A DNA stretch of 21,558 nucleotides, from NCBI GenBank assembly GCA_003427395.1, contig BFEA01000538.1:640825-662382 (forward strand). The letters are read 5' to 3'. A model generated the notes under the pieces. The model searched no databases, had not been told where the DNA came from, and saw only the letters and a program-made list of their open reading frames with translations. Below are positions 17,584 through 21,558 of this stretch, one piece after another. The position numbers and the translations under genes are program-made. This stretch comes from Chara braunii. Lineage: Eukaryota; Streptophyta; Charophyceae; Charales; Characeae. Every line of letters starts with the position of its first letter. Position 1 is the first letter of the stretch.

Positions 17584-17634
17584 CCATTTCTTCAAAATGG
17601 ACATATTTTACTTTTTGAATGAAATTGAAAATTG
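17584..17634 (+). repeat. AAAATGGAC dispersed repeat, copy C (partial)
   Basis: CCATTTCTTCAAAATGGACA, then TTTTTGAATGAAATTGAAAAT, aligns with 1408-1455 and with the minus strand of 14330-14386. Homology stops at about 17634. Confidence 0.65.
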
Positions 17635-19338
17635 CGAGGGTTTATGCCTCGGCATAGGGCCCTGCAGCAGGCGCGTCCCCGCCCTAACTGAACTTGAAGG
17701 TGGGACCGCTGAATCTCAATGGTCCCTGAAGGGCCTGAACTCGTCAATTTTTGCAAATTTTGGTCGGCGCCAGACAGTTGCCACTCGCCAGTTGGTTACA
17801 TCCTCCTTGCTCGTGAGAATCCAAAATATCCGTGAGCCTTCCAGGCTCTTCCAGCAACGTGGTAGAAGCAAGGAGCAGCACACGTTGTGCCTGGGTGGTT
17901 GGGCACGCGTAACCAATTCGGTCCCAGGCCACTGTCTGAACGGGCCTGGGCGCAGACACTTTGGCCGAGACTGAAGGTACTGGAAACTCAGTCTCACCTG
18001 GGAAGCAAGTGAGAAAGTGCCCACCACATTCCATATAGGAACGGGCTGGGCTCCAGTCGAGGCAGGCGGGCACTTGCGATCTCTCGCGGGCTGCTTGCTG
18101 CACTAGCGCTGGTGCTGCGTGCACAAGTGGGCATGCAGGGAGAAGGGCGTTGCTGAGGGCAGCACCATTGCCAGCCCCAATAGCTTGGCTTGGCTTGACT
18201 GAGACAGAGAGATGAGGTTGTGATGTGAGGGCACTTTCCTGGTCTTGGCAACGGTCTACAAGGTCGACATCTTCCCGTAGTACGGTTGTTGGTGCTGACG
18301 TCAACAGGATGCGTTGTCAATTCGTGGGCTGCTAGTAGCTGGGCGCTGAGCGGCAAGTAGGAGGAAGGGCTCTGGATACATATGTTGATGATGATGAGAG
18401 TATGCTCTCGTTGACATTTGGGTTCGGTGCTTTGATTCTCCGTTGGTGGAATATTGGTTCATTTGTGCTTTCTGAACAGTGATGGACTTGTTGGCTTTCA
18501 ATCTGATTTTGCACTCTAAATTTCTGTCATTTCGCGATCCCTCATTTTCCTTGCAATTTGGTAGCGGAGCTGGTTCTAGCCGCTCCGCTGGCTCCTTCAC
18601 AATAGCTGTTTGGTGTTTCGCTGCATATGGTGGGGCAGTGATAATTCTTGTGCATCGGTATAGTGGCGACCCAACATCGTGTGGGCGCACCAGGAAGGCT
18701 ATGTGGTGACATATGGGGTGCACGCTGGATGATGAGAGCTTGCTGATGTGGCATTTAAGCCTTCTTCAACTTACAGAACGTTCCGCTACTGACCCTGAAG
18801 ATCAATGGCAAACAATAGCACTTTGTGTCCAGCATGTCTTGCTGCGAGCCTGGAGAGGCGTTTGCAACATTGATTTTGTTTGGTCTCGTCGCTTCGGTGA
18901 ACCACTTGAGCCCTGATTGCATTGTATTGTGGGTTGTGCCGAGGCATTAACTCGGTCATCATAAATGCATGTCAGGTTACTGGTGAGAAATCTATGGGTG
19001 GGGGCAGCATTATGAGGTACGTTGCTCCTTACCTTATCTACCGTCTTCGTTACTTCTTACAATGAGGAAGTGAGTTATGTGTTGAGAGTCGTCTCATTGT
19101 GAGGTGCCACGAGTGGTCAACCTTGAGAGTAGACATTCTTCCTGGGGAGCAAGCTGGTGGGAGACTGGCGTTGCCTCTGGAGGGCCCTCGACGAAGCACT
19201 CGGGTCATGGTCACCATGCCAATCCGCTGGGACTAGTACACGCATGCTTTGCCGCTTGTCCTTTGGTCTGCATGCTGCGCTGTAGAGGTCATGTCGGGCA
19301 GGCCAGCGCTATGAGGGCGAGATGAGTACCCGGCCGTC

Positions 19339-19345
19339 TATAAAG
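19339..19345 (+). promoter_or_regulatory. Possible TATA box
   Basis: TATAAAG preceded by CCGTC resembles a Pol II TATA box. It is about 440 bp upstream of the gag-like fragment, which would fit an LTR promoter. Support is compositional only. Confidence 0.25.
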
Positions 19346-19779
19346 AGACTCCAGCAGGGATACATGACTCGTTTTGTACTCGAGTATAAAGATAGTATGG
19401 TCGAGACTGGCCAGTTGTGCATTGACTTGAGGCACAAGGGTGGGTCTATTGCACAACTTCAGACAGGCCGCTGAACCAGAGCTTCAGGACGTTGACATCA
19501 ATTTGACAACTCAAGAGGGATACAGGGGGAGGGAAGATTCCAGTGAACAGGTCTATTGTTTATTATTGTAAAATTCCATTTTGCATGCACAACCAGCAAA
19601 TAATTTTATTTTAATTTTTGATAAGTTAGTTGTGACGGACATTGCTAACACGGGCATGTCTCAGTCTTCCGTAAGTGTGAACACTGGTATGTCTCAGGCC
19701 ACGGTGTGTCTCAGTCTTCCGTTAGTGTGTCTGCTGGCTAGCAGGTCAGCCAGCAGCAACAGCAAGTTGCCAACAACAT

Positions 19780-20395
19780 ATGTCAGATGAGGATTATGAG
19801 ATCCAGCAAACAGATGCTTTCCCCGCAGAGTTACGATGCCAGTTGCAAGAGGTAGAGGATGGGAGAGAGAAAGCCAGACATAGAAAAGTCAGGCTAGAGT
19901 CAAGGGCAGAGGAGCTAGGCAAACTAGAAGCTATAGATGAGTCGACTCTTGACCCTGTGGTGCTGTCCTGTCGGAATTCCTTGTTAAGCATAGCCGAAGT
20001 GCAGGACGTACAACAGGAAATGTTGGCTGCAGTGGTAGCTGGGCATAACCAGATTCTGACTGCATTGCAGGCGCCTCGACCTCCGGTTAGGCAACCACAA
20101 TTTACTGTAGTTCCTTTTACGGTTGCAGGTCGAGGCAACCACAATTTCCTGTAGTTCCTCTTACGGTTACAGGTCCTGTGATGACGCTGCCGCCGACAGG
20201 GCAACCCTTTTCCGGGTTTCCCCCCAGTTTGGCATGCCCCCATCAGGTGGATTAGTAGCAGGTAGCACTGGGCAGATTCCTATACATCCCTCTTCATTCC
20301 CCCATTCACTGGTTGTGGCTGAAGGGCAGCCATGCATGCAGCAGCCCATGCAACAAGTAGCCCTTGCAAGGGGGTCCCTCACATGTATTGAGTAA
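19780..20395 (+). pseudogene. Retrotransposon gag-like fragment, frameshifted
   Basis: The first frame opens MSDEDYEIQQ and runs 124 codons to 20154. It is highly charged, with a likely coiled coil at residues 20-55 (repeated E/R/K/L, including RAEELGKLEA), then a more hydrophobic helix and a P/Q-rich tail. A 44-bp tandem duplication (GCAACCACAATTT at 20091 and 20135) changes the frame. After a C6 run near 20219-20224, another frame continues with P/G/Q-rich residues to 20395. A charged coiled coil followed by a P/Q-rich linker resembles the N-terminal part of LTR-retrotransposon gag proteins. No CCHC knuckle, protease or RT follows within the window. The gag label is a guess from composition. 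Confidence 0.4.
20091..20178 (+). repeat. 44-bp tandem duplication inside the gag-like fragment
   Basis: GCAACCACAATTT.CTGTAGT, then TTACGGTT.CAGGTC, is present twice with a 44-bp offset and four or five substitutions. As 44 is not divisible by three it disrupts the frame. Confidence 0.8.
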
Positions 20396-20548
20396 GAAAC
20401 ATAGAAAGAAACATGTTTTTTTTTTTTTCCTCATTGGGTAAGAAACATCGAATGAAAGGGGTTTGCAACGATGCCTCGCTTGGCTCACCTGTGCACACTT
20501 GCATTCGAACGCAATCAGTTGTTTAGCGTGCTTCTTCCATAAACTCAC

Positions 20549-20661
20549 CTCCTCAACGGTATATTGCCGATCTTTGTAAAACGACCTGACCCCACCCTCG
20601 AACCGTCGTTGCACTGCCAGTAGGAAGAGCACTTCACTCTCGTTCATCCATAGATGCAGGG
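20549..20661 (-). CDS. Possible minus-strand exon of unknown gene
   Basis: On the minus strand an open frame reads through WMNESEVLFLLAVQRRF and a charged stretch to about 20549, where AG|GTGAGTT is a strong plant-type splice donor. The W..(S/E)EVL..L pattern is loosely like a Myb/SANT first helix, which is only a suggestion. A second donor-like CAG|GTGAGC lies at about 20486. No acceptor, start or continuation could be confirmed, and it may be repeat-derived. Treat as a hint. Confidence 0.2.
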
Positions 20662-20679
20662 GCGGGACACAACTGGCCC

Positions 20680-21168
20680 GCGGTTCCGTGCACGGGCGGG
20701 ACACAGCTGGTCCGGTTCCTGTGCGTGCCGAATTCGGCAGTCCTGTACACGAGCGGGGCACAGCAGGTCCGATTCCTGTCGATTACGCTATGGATGAGCG
20801 GTTCCGTGCACGGGCGGGACACAGCTGGTCCGGTTCCTGTGCGTGCCGAATTTGGCAGTCCTGTACACGAGCGGGGCACAGCAGGTCCGATTCCTGTCGA
20901 TTACGCTATGGATGAGCGGTTCCGTGCACGGGCGGGACACAGCTGGTCCGGTTCCTGTGCGTGCCGAATTTGGCAGTCCTGTACACGAGCGGGGCACGGC
21001 CTGTCTCTTATACACATCTAGATGTGTATAAGAGACAGCGCTATGGATGAGCGGTTCCGTGCACGGGCGGGACACAGCTGGTCCGGTTCCTGTGCGTGCC
21101 GAATTTGGCAGTCCTGTACACGAGCGGGGCACGGCAGGTCCGATTCCTGTCGATTACGCTATGGATGA
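20680..21168 (+). repeat. 118-bp tandem array, four units, one interrupted by adapter
   Basis: Units start GCGGTTCCGTGCACGGGCGG at 20680, 20798, 20916 and 21051. The first three starts are spaced 118 bp; the third unit measures 135 bp because it contains a 38-bp adapter and lacks 21 bp (118-21+38=135). Each unit is itself two diverged halves (57 and 61 bp): GCGGGACACAGCTGGTCCGG against GCGGGGCACAGCAGGTCCGA. A degenerate piece of a further unit precedes at about 20659-20679. Units are nearly identical, so copy number in the assembly is unreliable. Confidence 0.92.
21001..21038. other. Nextera mate-pair junction adapter (sequencing artefact)
   Basis: CTGTCTCTTATACACATCT at 21001-21019 is followed directly by its reverse complement, AGATGTGTATAAGAGACAG, at 21020-21038. 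These are two Tn5 mosaic ends joined tail to tail, the known circularisation junction of Nextera mate-pair libraries. It replaces 21 bp of an otherwise regular repeat unit. Translations across it give the familiar contaminant peptides SLIHI and SYTHLDVYKRQ. Confidence 0.98.
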
Positions 21169-21399
21169 GCCACGTGTCGAGGCATTAGAAGACCTTGCAT
21201 GCTTGCATCATTTTCTGGACTTCAGAGACTCCACGGACGTCGGAGGTGGTTCTTCTCGGGCAGCTGAATTTCCGTCGACTGGACCGTCCACAAGGACAGG
21301 GACATCGCCCACGCAGCCGGAAAAGGAAAAGCAAAAACAGAGCCACAGCGTACGATCGAGAGGCGTTCTCATCTGGCGATCTGTGTGTCCGAAATTCGA
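21169..21399 (+). other. Unclassified open stretch downstream of the 118-bp array
   Basis: A frame open from 21047 runs through the last array unit (RDTAGPVPV, then RGTAGPIPV), then into DEPRVEALEDLACLHHFLDF and an S/T/P/K/Q-rich tail, stopping at 21421 inside a hairpin. The acidic, helical start followed by a polar tail could be a protein N terminus or a first exon. I do not recognise it. The adapter upstream makes the context unreliable. Confidence 0.3.
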
Positions 21400-21490
21400 T
21401 TTAACGCGGGGTCCGCGTTAAAAAATTGAACGCGCGTTCAGTTCGCGTTCAATCCCCGTTCAAATGCGCGTTGGACACAAATGAACGGGG
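21400..21490. repeat. Cluster of three palindromes / hairpins
   Basis: TTTAACGCGG-GGT-CCGCGTTAAA (21400-21422) is a perfect 10-bp hairpin with a 3-nt loop. TGAACGCGCGTTCA (21427-21440) is a perfect palindrome, and TTGAACGCG/CGCGTTCAA also pair across 21426-21452. CCCCGTTCA (21454-21462) pairs with TGAACGGGG (21482-21490). The motifs share AACGCG/GAACG words, suggesting a compound inverted-repeat element or structured end. Confidence 0.8.
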
Positions 21491-21558
21491 TCCGCGAATC
21501 GTTATTTCGCGATGTCGGGGGGGGGGAGGGGGTTTTGTGAAGGTGCAGGGTGGTAGTC

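Larger units (their letters stand above)
17305..19336. other. Two-kilobase stretch with no recognisable gene
   Basis: ORFs reach 186 codons (17744-18304, minus) and 140 codons (18301-18723, minus) but show no motif. Contents worth noting are a 60-bp-offset duplication at 17467-17571 (GAAGGCAT..CTCACAAGCACAACA) and copy C of the AAAATGGAC repeat at 17584-17634. The part from about 19077 (TGTGTTGAGAG) to 19560 could belong to the LTR or leader of the gag-like fragment downstream, but no PBS or matching second LTR is seen. Confidence 0.4.

Noticed and set aside
17744-18304. 186-codon minus-strand ORF
   Set aside because: No domain, no clear start context, and no codon pattern that I can distinguish from chance. 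Kept only as an unassigned stretch.
20720-20740. EcoRI cDNA-adapter remnant (GAATTCGGC)
   Set aside because: Other units of the same array read GAATTTGGCAG, and the cDNA adapter continues CACGAG, which this does not. It is natural repeat variation.
20725-21132. Proteins ending in SLIHI or containing SYTHLDVYKRQ
   Set aside because: These are translations of the Nextera junction adapter, not gene products.
1-21558. CRISPR array or prokaryotic operon
   Set aside because: The tandem repeats lack regular unique spacers, and the window has eukaryotic snRNA, SINE, LINE and MITE content.

Overview
The window looks like repeat-rich intergenic DNA from a eukaryotic nuclear genome, most likely a green plant or streptophyte alga. 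The evidence is a plant-type U6 snRNA copy, a poly(A)-tailed LINE with an APE endonuclease, reverse transcriptase and zf-RVT-like C terminus, a tRNA-derived SINE, many short terminal-inverted-repeat (TIR) elements, and long homopolymer and polypyrimidine tracts. A charophyte such as Chara is my best guess from the feel of the LINE and gag-like proteins, but nothing here proves it. I see no intact host protein gene, no prokaryotic features and no CRISPR array.

Layout. 1-104: U6 snRNA copy on the minus strand, apparently retroposed. 165-332 and 474-882: two TIR elements (MITE-like) with GGGC...GCCC ends and 3-bp target duplications. 883-2400: non-coding, with repeat fragments. 2410-8921: a nearly full-length but decayed LINE, with a tRNA-like B box just before ORF1, a frameshifted gag-like ORF1, a frameshifted ORF2 and a 3' UTR ending in A20. 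8922-14600: a mosaic of nested inverted-repeat elements, including a reverse-oriented relative of the 474-882 element (10044-10440) and a more diverged one (13276-13636). 14985-16136: about 1.1 kb of polypyrimidine, with an A40 tract. 16137-16415: a 61-bp tandem array. 16868-17219: a tRNA-derived SINE. 17305-19570: no recognisable gene. 19780-20395: a broken gag-like fragment. 20680-21168: a 118-bp tandem array. 21400-21490: a cluster of palindromes.

The most consequential observation is technical. Positions 21001-21038 are exactly the 38-bp Tn5 mosaic-end junction adapter used in Nextera mate-pair libraries, and it replaces 21 bp of one 118-bp repeat unit. It is therefore an assembly contaminant, not biology, and contiguity across it is unproven.

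The elements do not form a pathway. Functionally this is a graveyard: a LINE whose endonuclease residues survive but whose RT motif C is IADG instead of YADD, and short elements that would have depended on LINE or transposase machinery encoded elsewhere.
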